Assembly: GCA_002336485.1 (NCBI GenBank)
Contig: DDCZ01000023.1
Location: 122,823 to 186,822 of the forward strand
Direction of reading: 5' to 3'
Length of the DNA stretch: 64,000 nucleotides
From: Flavobacteriales bacterium UBA1993
GTDB lineage: Bacteria; Bacteroidota; Bacteroidia; Flavobacteriales_G; Salibacteraceae
Below are positions 53,861 to 63,791 of this stretch, piece after piece. The stretch's first letter is position 1. Each line of letters opens with the position of its first letter. Below the pieces are notes generated by a model, which had not been told where the DNA came from, did no database searches, and worked only from the letters and a program-made list of their open reading frames with translations. Made by a program: the position numbers and the translations under genes.

Positions 53861-55057
53861 GTGTCGACCGAAAAGAAGTCACTCTTATTTATTACTACGG
53901 AGTTACCCTACCCTGCAAACAGCGGAGGTAGGATAAAGTCATCGCGACTCATTCAATTTTTATCCGAATATTTTGATGTCCGCCTTGTTTGCGCACACAG
54001 CTTAGAGTCGAAACCTGATCTCGGAAAAATCCGGGAAACTCTTGGCGTTAGTAGCGTTCAAGTGTTTGATACATTCAAACCGAGAACCCCTTTTAACTGG
54101 TTCATGGCTTTGATGCAATTCCCCAGCTTTGGCACTTTTCGAGTCTATTCTAAGAAACTCGAATCCATGATGAAGTGGGGCATCGATGGTGCCGATGTTG
54201 TAATTATTGATCATCTCGATATGATGGAAATGATCAACCAGAAACAGATAGGCAAGGTCTATTATCACAGCCACAATACCGAGCACAAACTTTGGGAAGA
54301 CTTTGCGCTTCTCGAGGCGAACCCGATAAAAAAGTGGATAATCGAACTTGAAGCGAATCGTGTTAAGCGATTTGAATCTTGGGTAATTCGGAAATCAAAA
54401 AAAACCTTTGCAGCCCCTAACGATATTGAGAATCTAAAAGATGCGGCTGGTGTTGATTCAGACAAATTCCATCTCACTTATCATCTTGGTGATGAATCGT
54501 TTTTAGATCAACCAGATTTAGCACTTGAGGAGAATGGGCATAAGATATTTTATGCCGGGACGCTGAATTGGATGCCAAATAAGGACGGTTTGATTTGGTT
54601 TCTTGAAAACTGCTGGGGCCATATTCGATCGCACGTTTCTGATGCTGAGTTGAATATATGCGGTAGTGGCGCCGATTCAGATTTACTCCGACTAATTGAA
54701 ACTCAAACTGGAGTCAATTACATGGGCTACGTTGAAGACTTGAAGCCTCTTATGGCCGCTTCGTCCGCCGCCATTGTTCCCTTAAGATTTGGAAGCGGAA
54801 TGAAAATCAAAACTTTTGACGCGCTTTATCGCGGAATACCCTTGATCACAACAAGTGTGGGCGTTGAAGGTGCTGCCCTTGAATCCGGAGTTCATTGCCT
54901 GATTGCAGATGACCCTTCTGCGTTTTCAAATTCGGTCGTAGAAATGTTAAATGACAGGACAAAAGCGAGCGGACTTGCAACAGCCGGGCGTACGCTGGTC
55001 CGCACCTCGTATACCTACCCCATCATTTTTAAACAAATGCTTACCAATTTAAGTTAA
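53861..55057 (+). CDS. Family 4 glycosyltransferase
   Basis: A GT-B glycosyltransferase of 398 residues. The N-terminal domain starts LLFITTELPYPANSGGRIKS; the C-terminal donor-binding domain contains FYAGTLNWMPNKDGLIWFLE, ICGSGADSDLL and GSGMKIKTFDALYRGIPLIT, where the E-rich donor motif is replaced by MKIKTF. It starts with GTG two bases after metK, a tight spacing. Donor and acceptor are unknown; the neighbouring polysaccharide genes suggest a surface glycan. Confidence 0.87.
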   Translation: MSTEKKSLLFITTELPYPANSGGRIKSSRLIQFLSEYFDVRLVCAHSLESKPDLGKIRETLGVSSVQVFDTFKPRTPFNWFMALMQFPSFGTFRVYSKKLESMMKWGIDGADVVIIDHLDMMEMINQKQIGKVYYHSHNTEHKLWEDFALLEANPIKKWIIELEANRVKRFESWVIRKSKKTFAAPNDIENLKDAAGVDSDKFHLTYHLGDESFLDQPDLALEENGHKIFYAGTLNWMPNKDGLIWFLENCWGHIRSHVSDAELNICGSGADSDLLRLIETQTGVNYMGYVEDLKPLMAASSAAIVPLRFGSGMKIKTFDALYRGIPLITTSVGVEGAALESGVHCLIADDPSAFSNSVVEMLNDRTKASGLATAGRTLVRTSYTYPIIFKQMLTNLS

Positions 55058-55097
55058 TAGTGACAGGAAAGTGAAATCACTCCGTCAACATCTTAAG

Positions 55098-55625
55098 ATG
55101 AACTTAAAATATATGTACATAATCGCTTTGGCGCTCGCGCCAATGGCAGGTTGCGCCCAAGCACCGGAAACCGCAAAAGATGGTATGAACGAAACAAAAA
55201 AAGACAACCCTTATTATTCAAGAACCGATAAAACCAAACTAGACCTATCGGATGAATTCTGGCAGAGCGTTTTAAGCGAGGACGTTTATTACATCGCTCG
55301 GAAAAAGGGGACGGAACGCGCCTTCACAGGAAAGTACTGGGACCACGAAGGATTGGGAGATTACTACTGTGGCGCTTGCGGCAACCATCTCTTTGTATCG
55401 GATTCTAAATTTGCGAGTCAATGCGGATGGCCAAGCTTTTTTGAAGCAATTAGCGAAACCAGCGTTGAATATGTTCGCGACAGTTCACACGGAATGATCA
55501 GAACCGAGGTAGTTTGCGGCAGGTGTGACGGACACTTAGGACATATTTTTGACGACGGACCTCCTCCTACACATAAGCGTTTTTGTATGAACTCGGTTGT
55601 ATTAGATTTCGAGCCAAAAGACTAG
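55098..55625 (+). CDS. msrB: Lipoprotein methionine-R-sulfoxide reductase MsrB
   Basis: Reduces methionine-R-sulfoxide in proteins. The zinc site (two CxxC pairs: CGACGNHLF and CGRCDGHLGH) and catalytic Cys in KRFCMNSVVLDF are intact; CGWPSFFEAI is a further family block. From ATG 55098 the product has a signal peptide with lipobox PMAGC (Cys19), so it is predicted to be envelope-anchored, unlike cytoplasmic MsrB. GTG 55071 is an alternative start. 175 residues. Confidence 0.93.
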   Translation: MNLKYMYIIALALAPMAGCAQAPETAKDGMNETKKDNPYYSRTDKTKLDLSDEFWQSVLSEDVYYIARKKGTERAFTGKYWDHEGLGDYYCGACGNHLFVSDSKFASQCGWPSFFEAISETSVEYVRDSSHGMIRTEVVCGRCDGHLGHIFDDGPPPTHKRFCMNSVVLDFEPKD

Positions 55626-55655
55626 GCGCACCAGACCAATTCTTACTTTCACGAG

Positions 55656-57153
55656 GTGCAATCTAAGGCAGCATTCACCCAACCCCGGTTCCAGATATTG
55701 CTATATCTGCTTTTAGGCCTCATTACTAGAATAATCTATGGCGTCTGGCACGAACCGTGGCTCAACGCTCCTGATCAACTAGCATGGGACATCTTGCTGA
55801 ACGAAGCAATTCTAAGCGGATCGCTGCGATATGATCAACTCATCCATTATCCCCATGAGGGCGGAACGATCCTTATTTCGTTCATGGCTCTGATTATCAA
55901 AAAAAAGTGGACTCACAAACGCCCTAACGATAGGCGCATTAATTATTGATCTTGCTTCACGGTCAGTTCAGGTATTCATTGTAAGCAAAATCTCAAATCG
56001 GACGGTGTTTCACGCCTTCGCAATCTGGACCGTTTTTTCATTGCCTTCCATCCTCCCCTGGTCAACCGTAAACTTTGGGATGCACTCGCTTTTCAGTTTT
56101 GTACCGTTTCTAGTAATCCTCCTTGCGGAATCACGTGAACGAACGTCTAAGCAAATTGCAATTACGGGCATTTTGGCGGGTCTCGCAATTTGGCTGAGCT
56201 ACGTCAACATTGTGATTATCCCAATAATGGCCTTGGCTCTCTTTCTTCGAAATGCCAAATGGCAAGACTACGGCCTACTTTATGCGACATGCACGGGAGT
56301 TTTACTCATCCATATTTGGGTGCGAAGTACGTTTGATCCCGGATTCCATTTAGCGGAATTTAGTGGAACGGAAGTGAGAGGCCTAGATTACAGTCATCTG
56401 AGGGATTTGGAAACATATAAACGGCTTTACCTGGTATTTATCGAGGCATTACCTGGCTCTTCAATGCTCCCTGAAATGTTTGGATTCGACGCCTCCACCA
56501 TGCGATCAATCTGGAATTGGTTTATCTGCGTTGGAGTTGGAGCCACCCTCATTACATTCCTTAGAAATAGGAACCAATCCATATTACTCGCGCTGGCCAT
56601 CTCCCTAATCTTTGTGCTCCTATACGCTGTGAGCCCATTCTATGACGGGCATATTGATCGTGACAATTATGTCTATAGCCGTCATCTAACATACATTCTA
56701 CCGTTACTTGTTTTTCTCACCATTTATGGATTGAATAAACTCCGGCTCAATGTCATTTGGCTCTCGCTATTCATCGGTCTAGCATCAATCGGATCAATGC
56801 GATTCATGCTTCAGAATTCGGAGGCTAACCCAAAATACCGAGAAGCTGGCTGGGTTTTAGGAACCAAATTAGGCCACGATCCAGAACGACTCGGGAAAAT
56901 CGCTGATCAACAGCCTGAAAGATCAGAGGCATTAATGGAAGGAATGGGTTGGTCAATTACTGCCTCAATTCTAGGGACCAATCTAACTGAGGAAGAGAGA
57001 CTAGCGAAATTTGAAAAGATTCGCTCTGGGATTCGCGATGAACATCTCGAATCTTTCAACAATGGCGTTCAGATTGCTTTTGAAAAGGGCATGCAACCAA
57101 AATTGGAGGTTAAATTAAGACCATTGATCTTGAATCAAGAAGTGGCAAAATGA
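55656..57153 (+). pseudogene. Multi-pass membrane protein (GT39-like), frameshifted at an A8 tract
   Basis: Two reading frames together encode a roughly 498-residue multi-pass membrane protein reminiscent of GT39/ArnT-like glycosyltransferases (NAPDQLAWDILLNEAI near the start). The first frame (GTG 55656) runs to a stop at 55949. From bases 55899-55906 (eight A) onward, the +1 frame continues without a break as SGLTNALTIGALIIDLASRS and on to 57153, with many hydrophobic helices. Removing one A restores one open frame. This could be a real mutation, an assembly or read error, or slippage in the tract. The last about 100 residues are soluble. It ends 75 bases before the convergent RemB-like gene. 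Confidence 0.75.
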
Positions 57154-57227
57154 ATATGCCCTGACTCTTGCTTTAACGAAAGCACAAGGCCAGAAACCAG
57201 CCAAATTAGACATTGGCCATGTCTTTT

Positions 57228-58826
57228 CTAGAGCATTTTATAGTCATTCCATAGTGCGGTTCGCAGACCAAAACCGAAAATGAACGCACCTAACATGTGC
57301 GAAGAACTGCGTTCGACTCTATAATGCAACGAGGACTCGACACGTAAATTCCATCGTTCAACCAAAGTATAGGCGGCGTCCACCCTAACATTAGCCACGT
57401 CCACGATTTTCCCTTGAAGCAAGTAGTATCCATGCTTTTCAGGGGAATTAATTAAAAAGCTACTGCTTATCATGGGTTCTTCTCCCATGTTTCTGGTCGA
57501 GGTCGTGTAGCCCTTTCGTGAATATGTCGATCTTAAAGAAAAATGCCATACATCCTTTGGTTGCCAAGCCGCCACCGCCACCCATTCAATGGCGTTTGCC
57601 CCGAGTGGATGCGCTAAGGGCTGAGTCATGTGCGTATAGCTCTGGTTGGAATTTCCGTGACTGTAGATGTATGGACGAAGCACATTAAATTCAGCCAGTA
57701 TCGTACTGTGCTTCCAACCAAAAGGTTCATGCACCTTAATTCCCAATTGTACGGCTTGCTTATTTCCATACCAGGCGGTTTTGATCGTTGAGTCCGAACT
57801 GATCTTCGCGTTGATCGGTGCAAACACTTCTTTCACGATAAATTCATCAATCATTACTTGACCGTAGAGTGTTAGACCCTTCGCAGGCCTAATGGTGGAA
57901 GAGAAGCCAAGCAAACTGTTGTCAGAGGAACCTAGGCTGTATTCTACTGGTCTAAAGAATATGATCGGGTTTAAGTAGTTGATATCGACTTGTCGAATTT
58001 GCGCGGAATCTTCGGACTCCCACACCACCGCCTCAAAAGCGCCAACAGACCACCATTTTGTAATGTTAAGACTCAAGTAGTGCATAGTGGCATACTTGTT
58101 TTGAACGCCGTAAAACTTATCAGGAAAGCCTAATGAAGACCTCATCTGCGTGTACAACACCATGTACTTAATGCGCCACGCCGTAATGTCGGCACGCAAG
58201 AAATTGTAATTCGGTGCATAATCGCTTAAAAACAAACTGCGATACCCCTCGCCGATAAAGTGCTTTCCCCGGCCCGCATTCAGTTCAACAACCTTGCTCG
58301 GACGCCACGCAAGGTTTATTGTACTCTGGTGATAACCAAACCCACCTTGCCTATTTGCATAACTATACCCTGGAACAGCATGCAGGCTATCGGTAATAAC
58401 AGACATATAGGAAACGGGCTCATTATAACCAGCAATGACATCCGCACTGAACTTGACCTTGTTCGCATAATCGGCAAAAACCGCGGCCCCAACGCTTGAT
58501 TCAACGGCCGTACCGTTCGCATCACCTACTTCGTAGTATCCGGTTGTGTTTATTCTAGGCGCCAGTTCAATTTCAAAATAGTTCTCTTTTCTTTCCTTCG
58601 CTTTTGTTCGAATTCGCTTTGCGGATCCATTTAGAAACATTCCATTATTGTCTTGAACAACCCAAGCGCTGTACGGTCTAATTTCTGGGTGAAGAGACTG
58701 CACGGAATCAACCATACTGCGCTCTGCTCGCATTGTGGAATAGAAGTCCAATGGTAAAAAAGCATTCTGACCAACAGCAGTCAGAGCAGTGGTCACAAGC
58801 AACGATATTCCAAGGAGATACTTCAA
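57228..58826 (-). CDS. Wzi/RemB-like outer-membrane barrel (copy 2)
   Basis: A 532-residue protein with signal peptide (cleavage near TAVGQ) and a beta-barrel pattern. The segment NAGRGKHFIGEGYRSLFLSD and the following LRADITAWRIKYMVLYTQM resemble the capsule-assembly Wzi family, which includes the gliding-related protein RemB. The same motif occurs in the barrel encoded at 59919-61499. It is the last gene of a - strand unit and starts one base after the WecA-like gene. A role in anchoring or exporting surface polysaccharide is inferred. Confidence 0.8.
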   Translation of the reverse strand: MKYLLGISLLVTTALTAVGQNAFLPLDFYSTMRAERSMVDSVQSLHPEIRPYSAWVVQDNNGMFLNGSAKRIRTKAKERKENYFEIELAPRINTTGYYEVGDANGTAVESSVGAAVFADYANKVKFSADVIAGYNEPVSYMSVITDSLHAVPGYSYANRQGGFGYHQSTINLAWRPSKVVELNAGRGKHFIGEGYRSLFLSDYAPNYNFLRADITAWRIKYMVLYTQMRSSLGFPDKFYGVQNKYATMHYLSLNITKWWSVGAFEAVVWESEDSAQIRQVDINYLNPIIFFRPVEYSLGSSDNSLLGFSSTIRPAKGLTLYGQVMIDEFIVKEVFAPINAKISSDSTIKTAWYGNKQAVQLGIKVHEPFGWKHSTILAEFNVLRPYIYSHGNSNQSYTHMTQPLAHPLGANAIEWVAVAAWQPKDVWHFSLRSTYSRKGYTTSTRNMGEEPMISSSFLINSPEKHGYYLLQGKIVDVANVRVDAAYTLVERWNLRVESSLHYRVERSSSHMLGAFIFGFGLRTALWNDYKML

Positions 58827-58827
58827 T

Positions 58828-59916
58828 TTACGCCTTGACTTTTTTTCTGTTTTTGATTAATACAAGTACTCCCGGAATTTGAGATATAACCAATGCTACA
58901 AGAGCGGTAACAATCAAAACAATCCCCGGTGCCTCATGAATGCTTGTACTTAATAGCACGATAAAAATGGAGGATACGTACACGAGCAATACTGCCTTTC
59001 TATGTCCAAATCCCAATTCTAGTAACCTGTGATGAATGTGGTTTTTATCTGCCGCAAACGGCGATGTACCCCGAATAATTCGATAAACAAAAATGCGTAG
59101 GGTATCTATTAATGGGTAAGCCAAAGCCGCCATAGCAAAAACGGGCTTTGATATTCCGAGCAGCTCATTTGGAACGTTTTCAGTGGGGTACTCAATAAGC
59201 TTAATTGCCAGCACCGAAAGAACAAGGCCAATTGTAAGAGAGCCGCTATCTCCCATAAAAATCTTGGCCGGGGAGAAATTATAAATGAGGAACCCGAGTA
59301 AAGACCCAGCCAGTGCAAAGGCAAGTACAGCGTGCTCATCGGCGCCAGCTAAAAAGAACCATGACCCCATCGCTCCAGCGGCAATAACCCCAATACCCGC
59401 TGCTAATCCATCTATACCATCAATTAGATTGATCGCATTCACGATCACGGTGTAGCTCAATATTGACAAGAAAATTCCGCCCCATTCTGGTAGATCATAA
59501 ACACCAAATATTCCGTGCATGCTCGTAATTCTGATATCGCCCATGATGACGAGAATAAAGGCAACAATGAGGTGTCCGGCCAGCTTTTTAACCGGTGCTG
59601 TACCAATGATGTCATCCTTAATTCCAATGAAGAATAGAATGATCATGGTGGCGCCGATGTATTGAAAGTCTTTCAGTGCTCGCCCCATTTGGGTTACATC
59701 AGTCATCTCTTCAAAAGGGTACCAAAGCAGATAAGCGAAAAGCGTTCCCGCAAAAATGATTATGCCACCAATAGTCGGGATTCGTCTAAAGTGAAGTTTT
59801 CGAGCCTCACCAGGTTCATCAATAAGGCGCTTCAGATACGCCACCTTGATAAGTGCTGGAAATGAAAGGATTGATACCAGAAGAGCTGTGCCGAATGCAA
59901 GTAAAATGTGGATCAT
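58828..59916 (-). CDS. WecA/MraY-family undecaprenyl-phosphate glycosyl-1-phosphate transferase
   Basis: A polytopic membrane enzyme (362 residues) that transfers a sugar-1-phosphate from a UDP-sugar to the lipid carrier, initiating polysaccharide or O-antigen synthesis. Blocks: KLHFRRIPTIGGIIIFAGT, NAINLIDGIDGLAAGIGVI, AKIFMGDSGSLTIG and KNHIHHRLLELGFGHR. These match the WecA group rather than MraY proper. It lies two bases after one barrel gene and one base before the other. Sugar not determined. Confidence 0.93.
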   Translation of the reverse strand: MIHILLAFGTALLVSILSFPALIKVAYLKRLIDEPGEARKLHFRRIPTIGGIIIFAGTLFAYLLWYPFEEMTDVTQMGRALKDFQYIGATMIILFFIGIKDDIIGTAPVKKLAGHLIVAFILVIMGDIRITSMHGIFGVYDLPEWGGIFLSILSYTVIVNAINLIDGIDGLAAGIGVIAAGAMGSWFFLAGADEHAVLAFALAGSLLGFLIYNFSPAKIFMGDSGSLTIGLVLSVLAIKLIEYPTENVPNELLGISKPVFAMAALAYPLIDTLRIFVYRIIRGTSPFAADKNHIHHRLLELGFGHRKAVLLVYVSSIFIVLLSTSIHEAPGIVLIVTALVALVISQIPGVLVLIKNRKKVKA

Positions 59917-59918
59917 AC

Positions 59919-61499
59919 TTAAAAGTCTTGGTATCGATTAAACAAGTTGGTACGTATGGCAATAAACGGATAGACAGTCTTCATTCCTGAATTATTCAAG
60001 CTTTTTTCGTCTCGATATAGAATGCCCGCAGCGATTTGAGCATTCGATTTTGGGTTGACAACATATCCGCCTTCTACCATGAGAAACAGAATGTCTTTTG
60101 GGTTTGAAACTGAATTTTGATTTACAATGTTTAGAGACCCATTACCAAAGAAATCACGCAGGCGATACGATCCCTTAATGAGAATTTCGTCAAGAGCCAC
60201 GCCCATTGGGTGCCCAAGAACCATGTCGTTGTTTTGGTAATAATCAATTGCCTGCGTTCCGGTTTGAATTGGCTCATCGATCAGCACCGTACCATTCGCC
60301 CCTTGAGCATAGTAATAGTAGTTCTGACCAACTTTGTTGTACTCTAATTGGAGCACCATATTATCGACTGGACCAAAGACCTTTACACCAGCCTGGGCGG
60401 CCATTCCCCTGCCCTTTGTGTTCAGCGCAAATTGACCATAGGTTCTTACCATTTTGAACAACGTGGCTTGTCCATTGAAACCTACTATATGGTTCCTAAT
60501 TCCATTTCCAGTATAGAGAAACCCATGCGGAGAATAGTACTCGATACTTCCTGGACTACTGTTTCTGCGCCAAGTCCATGTAGTTCCATCAAACAGTCCA
60601 AAACTGAACCATGGAGCCGGCTGAACACTTAGGTAATTGAACCTCGCTCCCAAACGTCGATTCATTACTTCCTTATTCCCATAGGATACGTCCACAATTG
60701 GATCCAACGACTGCAAGACCGCCCATGTCGAATTGTAGGTAACTCTACCCTCCCAAAAGCTGATTTGAGCTCTTAGAAAGGGATAAGGTGAAGATGCGTC
60801 AGAGAGAAGGTGAGAACGATATCCATACCCTACAAACTGCTTATCGTGGCCAAATTGAACAAAACTATTCTCGTTTATCGCAACGCCAAAAGATCCTGTG
60901 GCAAGGGTGTAATCGTAGTCATAACTCGATTTATATCTGGTGAATGGTTTCCATCTGCCATATCCAGGAACCGCACCTCGATCGTTGTAAAGATTCCCGC
61001 CGGTCTCGTTAAAATCACCCTTTGTTGAAACAACGCTGTCCATGTAGTTGGTAAAAATCGACTGGGTCTCAAAAAAGGTCGTTTGAAAGAAAATGCGTTT
61101 CCCAACCGTGCCCTTTAATGAATATCCTCGAGTATTGGTGTATGCCCTTCGGCCAATCGCGTCAACATAATCTCCCGTTTCTAAGTTGAATGCCGCATCG
61201 CCTTCTAAATGAAAATCCTGCTTATCAACCTCAAAAAGGTGCTCATTTTTTAATTTCCGAAGTATCCAGTTACTATAGTTCTTTCGCTCCCAATTTCTTG
61301 TGTTCGCATCAAAGATTGAATCCTGCTTAACCGTGGAAATTAAGTATGGTGCATAACCAGTAGGTTTCAGGTGTTCGGAACGCGCCTCATAAGCCTGAAG
61401 CAGGTTTGTCTGCTCCGGATTTAAGGCAGATGTTATCAACTGGGCAGTTGCCGAGATCCCGTATACCAAGAAGATTAAAATGAGTGTACTCCGCAGCAT
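59919..61499 (-). CDS. Wzi/RemB-like outer-membrane barrel (copy 1)
   Basis: A 526-residue paralogue of the barrel at 57228-58826: signal peptide, then GHDKQFVGYGYRSHLLSDAS and FLRAQISFWEGRVTYNSTW, corresponding to the same segment in the other copy. The C-terminus (IRTNLFNRYQDF) ends in Phe, as in outer-membrane barrels. Overall similarity looks moderate, so this is an old duplication. It follows fcl by 9 bases. Probably surface polysaccharide attachment or gliding-related, like RemB; unproven. Confidence 0.78.
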   Translation of the reverse strand: MLRSTLILIFLVYGISATAQLITSALNPEQTNLLQAYEARSEHLKPTGYAPYLISTVKQDSIFDANTRNWERKNYSNWILRKLKNEHLFEVDKQDFHLEGDAAFNLETGDYVDAIGRRAYTNTRGYSLKGTVGKRIFFQTTFFETQSIFTNYMDSVVSTKGDFNETGGNLYNDRGAVPGYGRWKPFTRYKSSYDYDYTLATGSFGVAINENSFVQFGHDKQFVGYGYRSHLLSDASSPYPFLRAQISFWEGRVTYNSTWAVLQSLDPIVDVSYGNKEVMNRRLGARFNYLSVQPAPWFSFGLFDGTTWTWRRNSSPGSIEYYSPHGFLYTGNGIRNHIVGFNGQATLFKMVRTYGQFALNTKGRGMAAQAGVKVFGPVDNMVLQLEYNKVGQNYYYYAQGANGTVLIDEPIQTGTQAIDYYQNNDMVLGHPMGVALDEILIKGSYRLRDFFGNGSLNIVNQNSVSNPKDILFLMVEGGYVVNPKSNAQIAAGILYRDEKSLNNSGMKTVYPFIAIRTNLFNRYQDF

Positions 61500-61508
61500 C
61501 CCGCTAAA

Positions 61509-62453
61509 TTAGGCTGAAATAGTAAAGGGTGGTAAGTCTTTTACCCCCGCATAAACCGATTCAATCCCTGAACGTAAGTTGTACTGATGTGACCATCCCA
61601 ATCGGTGAAGTCTGCCTACATCCATCAGCTTTCGCGGTGTGCCATCCGGCTTAGAATGATCAAATTCTAACTTTCCACGAAATCCAGTGACTTCCGCAAT
61701 GAGCTCGGCAAGCTCGCGAATTGAGACATCAGAATCAGTTCCGACATTCACAAACCCTCTGTCGTCGTAAGACTTCATAAGAAACAAACAAGCGTCGGCC
61801 AGATCATCGACATGCATAAACTCCCGTCTTGGGTTTCCCGACCCCCAGATTTCGACCTCTTTGGCCCCAGACTGAACCGCCGAATGAAATTTACGTAAGA
61901 GTGCCGGTAGCACGTGCGAATTTTGGAGATCATAATTATCATTTGGCCCGTACAAATTCGTGGGCATAGCAGAAATGAAATTACATCCGTATTGATCTCG
62001 GTACGATTCCGCCAACTTAATCCCCGCAATTTTGGCCAATGCATAGGGTTCATTTGTGGGTTCCAGATACCCAGCAAGCAGATATTCCTCCTTTAGCGGC
62101 TGAGGTGCTAATTTTGGATAGATACAACTCGAGCCAAGGAAAAGCATTTTTTCCACCTTATACAGATGGCATGCATGAACCACGTTGGCCTCTATCATAA
62201 TGTTGTTATACAGAAACTCAGCCCGATATGTATTGTTCGCTACAATACCGCCCACTTTCGCGGCGGCCATGAAAACAAATTTTGGTTTCTCAGATTCAAA
62301 AAATTCGTTGACCTGAGCCTGATTACTAAGGTCCAATTCAGAGGACGTCCGAGTGATGAGATTTGAGTGCCCAGCTTTTTTCAAAGCTCGAACCAAGGCA
62401 GAGCCCACCATACCGCGGTGGCCCGCTACGAAAATCTTATCTTCAAGAAGCAT
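61509..62453 (-). CDS. fcl: GDP-L-fucose synthase
   Basis: NADP-dependent epimerase/reductase that turns GDP-4-keto-6-deoxymannose into GDP-L-fucose. The Rossmann motif is [17 protein letters not shown]; the catalytic Tyr and Lys sit in [11 protein letters not shown], and the conserved [10 protein letters not shown] precedes them. 314 residues. Its ATG overlaps the gmd stop by one base, so the two-step GDP-fucose pathway is translationally coupled. Confidence 0.96.
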   Translation of the reverse strand: MLLEDKIFVAGHRGMVGSALVRALKKAGHSNLITRTSSELDLSNQAQVNEFFESEKPKFVFMAAAKVGGIVANNTYRAEFLYNNIMIEANVVHACHLYKVEKMLFLGSSCIYPKLAPQPLKEEYLLAGYLEPTNEPYALAKIAGIKLAESYRDQYGCNFISAMPTNLYGPNDNYDLQNSHVLPALLRKFHSAVQSGAKEVEIWGSGNPRREFMHVDDLADACLFLMKSYDDRGFVNVGTDSDVSIRELAELIAEVTGFRGKLEFDHSKPDGTPRKLMDVGRLHRLGWSHQYNLRSGIESVYAGVKDLPPFTISA

Positions 62454-63541
62454 TACTCGTGTGACTGAATTATGTCGTGGCCTGCATCCATGAGATGTTT
62501 ATCTCGTGTGAAACGTTCTAAATCTGCAGCTACCATGTCATGGCATAATTGCTCCACGGTGTGCGTTGCCACCCATCCAAGTTGTTCTTTTGCCTTGGTA
62601 GGATCACCGATTAATAAGTCCACCTCGGTCGGTCTGAAATACTTTGGATCAACTTCAACAATTACTTTTCCTGTAGCCTTGTTTATACCCTTCTCCTCAA
62701 TGCCGGCTCCTTCCCACTCAAGATCAACTCCTACCTCTTTAAACGATAGCTCAACAAACTCACGGACCGGGATTGTTTTGCCAGTGGCAAGCACAAAATC
62801 CTCAGGCTTATCTTGCTGCAACATGCGCCACATGCCCTCAACATAATCTTTTGCATGTCCCCAATCTCGTTTGGCATCGAGGTTACCTAGGTATATTTTA
62901 TCCTGTAATCCTAATTTATACTTAGCAGCGGCTCGGGTGATTTTTCTTGTAACGAAAGTCTCTCCCCTTAGCGGAGATTCGTGGTTAAATAGAATCCCAT
63001 TACACGCAAAAATGTCATAGGCTTCTCTATAATTCGTGCATATCCAGAATGCATACAATTTAGCCACCGCATACGGGCTCCTTGGATAAAATGGCGTCGT
63101 CTCGGACTGCGGCACTTCTTGAACTAATCCGTAGAGTTCAGACGTCGAAGCTTGGTAAAACTTTGTTTTTTTCTCAAGCTTTAAGATTCGAATCGCTTCC
63201 AGCAATCGCAGAGTACCCAGTGCGTCAGCGTTGGCAGTATATTCTGGTGAGTCAAAGGAGACTTTTACGTGGCTCTGAGCCGCTAGGTTGTAGATCTCGT
63301 CAGGCTGAGTTTCTTGAACGATTCGGATGAGGTTTGTGCTATCCGTTAAATCGCCATAGTGAAGGTGGAATTTTCGATCCTTCTCATGTGGATCTTGATA
63401 TAGATGATCGATCCGAGCAGTATTAAATAAACTACTTCTGCGTTTGACGCCATGAACGATGTATCCTTTTTCAAGAAGAAGTTCAGCGAGATATGCGCCA
63501 TCCTGACCCGTGACGCCCGTAATTAAAGCTACTTTAGACAT
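62453..63541 (-). CDS. gmd: GDP-mannose 4,6-dehydratase
   Basis: First enzyme of GDP-L-fucose (and GDP-rhamnose-type) synthesis. N-terminal Rossmann block [19 protein letters not shown]; catalytic Thr/Glu/Tyr/Lys in [11 protein letters not shown] and [15 protein letters not shown]; later [18 protein letters not shown]. 362 residues from ATG 63541; the frame extends to 63592 without family support. Leads the five-gene - strand polysaccharide operon. Confidence 0.97.
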   Translation of the reverse strand: MSKVALITGVTGQDGAYLAELLLEKGYIVHGVKRRSSLFNTARIDHLYQDPHEKDRKFHLHYGDLTDSTNLIRIVQETQPDEIYNLAAQSHVKVSFDSPEYTANADALGTLRLLEAIRILKLEKKTKFYQASTSELYGLVQEVPQSETTPFYPRSPYAVAKLYAFWICTNYREAYDIFACNGILFNHESPLRGETFVTRKITRAAAKYKLGLQDKIYLGNLDAKRDWGHAKDYVEGMWRMLQQDKPEDFVLATGKTIPVREFVELSFKEVGVDLEWEGAGIEEKGINKATGKVIVEVDPKYFRPTEVDLLIGDPTKAKEQLGWVATHTVEQLCHDMVAADLERFTRDKHLMDAGHDIIQSHE

Positions 63542-63584
63542 GGGCGCGAAGTTAATATCTTGAGGGGTAGATAGAACGAAGAAA

Positions 63585-63785
63585 GTGACCAAATCTCATG
63601 CGGCAAATCAACTTGAATTAAATCGTTTTGAAATGGCCGCCGAACACATGTTGGCTTCTATCATGTTAAGGACTGCGAATCGCTCAAATTTCATTGAATT
63701 CCTGCCAATAATTCATAATATCAGGCAACTTTGTGTTGGGGCGCAAGTCGTTGAAAATATATTCGACAATCATTACCGACCATAG
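63585..63785 (+). CDS. Possible small ORF, weakly supported
   Basis: A 66-codon frame with GTG start lies between the divergent gmd and HlyD genes. It ends 6 bases before the next ATG, so an operon position is possible. The translation has no motif I know and slight helical character; it ends [12 protein letters not shown]. It overlaps the upstream in-frame extension of gmd. It may be non-coding leader sequence. Confidence 0.3.
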   Translation: MTKSHAANQLELNRFEMAAEHMLASIMLRTANRSNFIEFLPIIHNIRQLCVGAQVVENIFDNHYRP

Positions 63786-63791
63786 CTTGTT

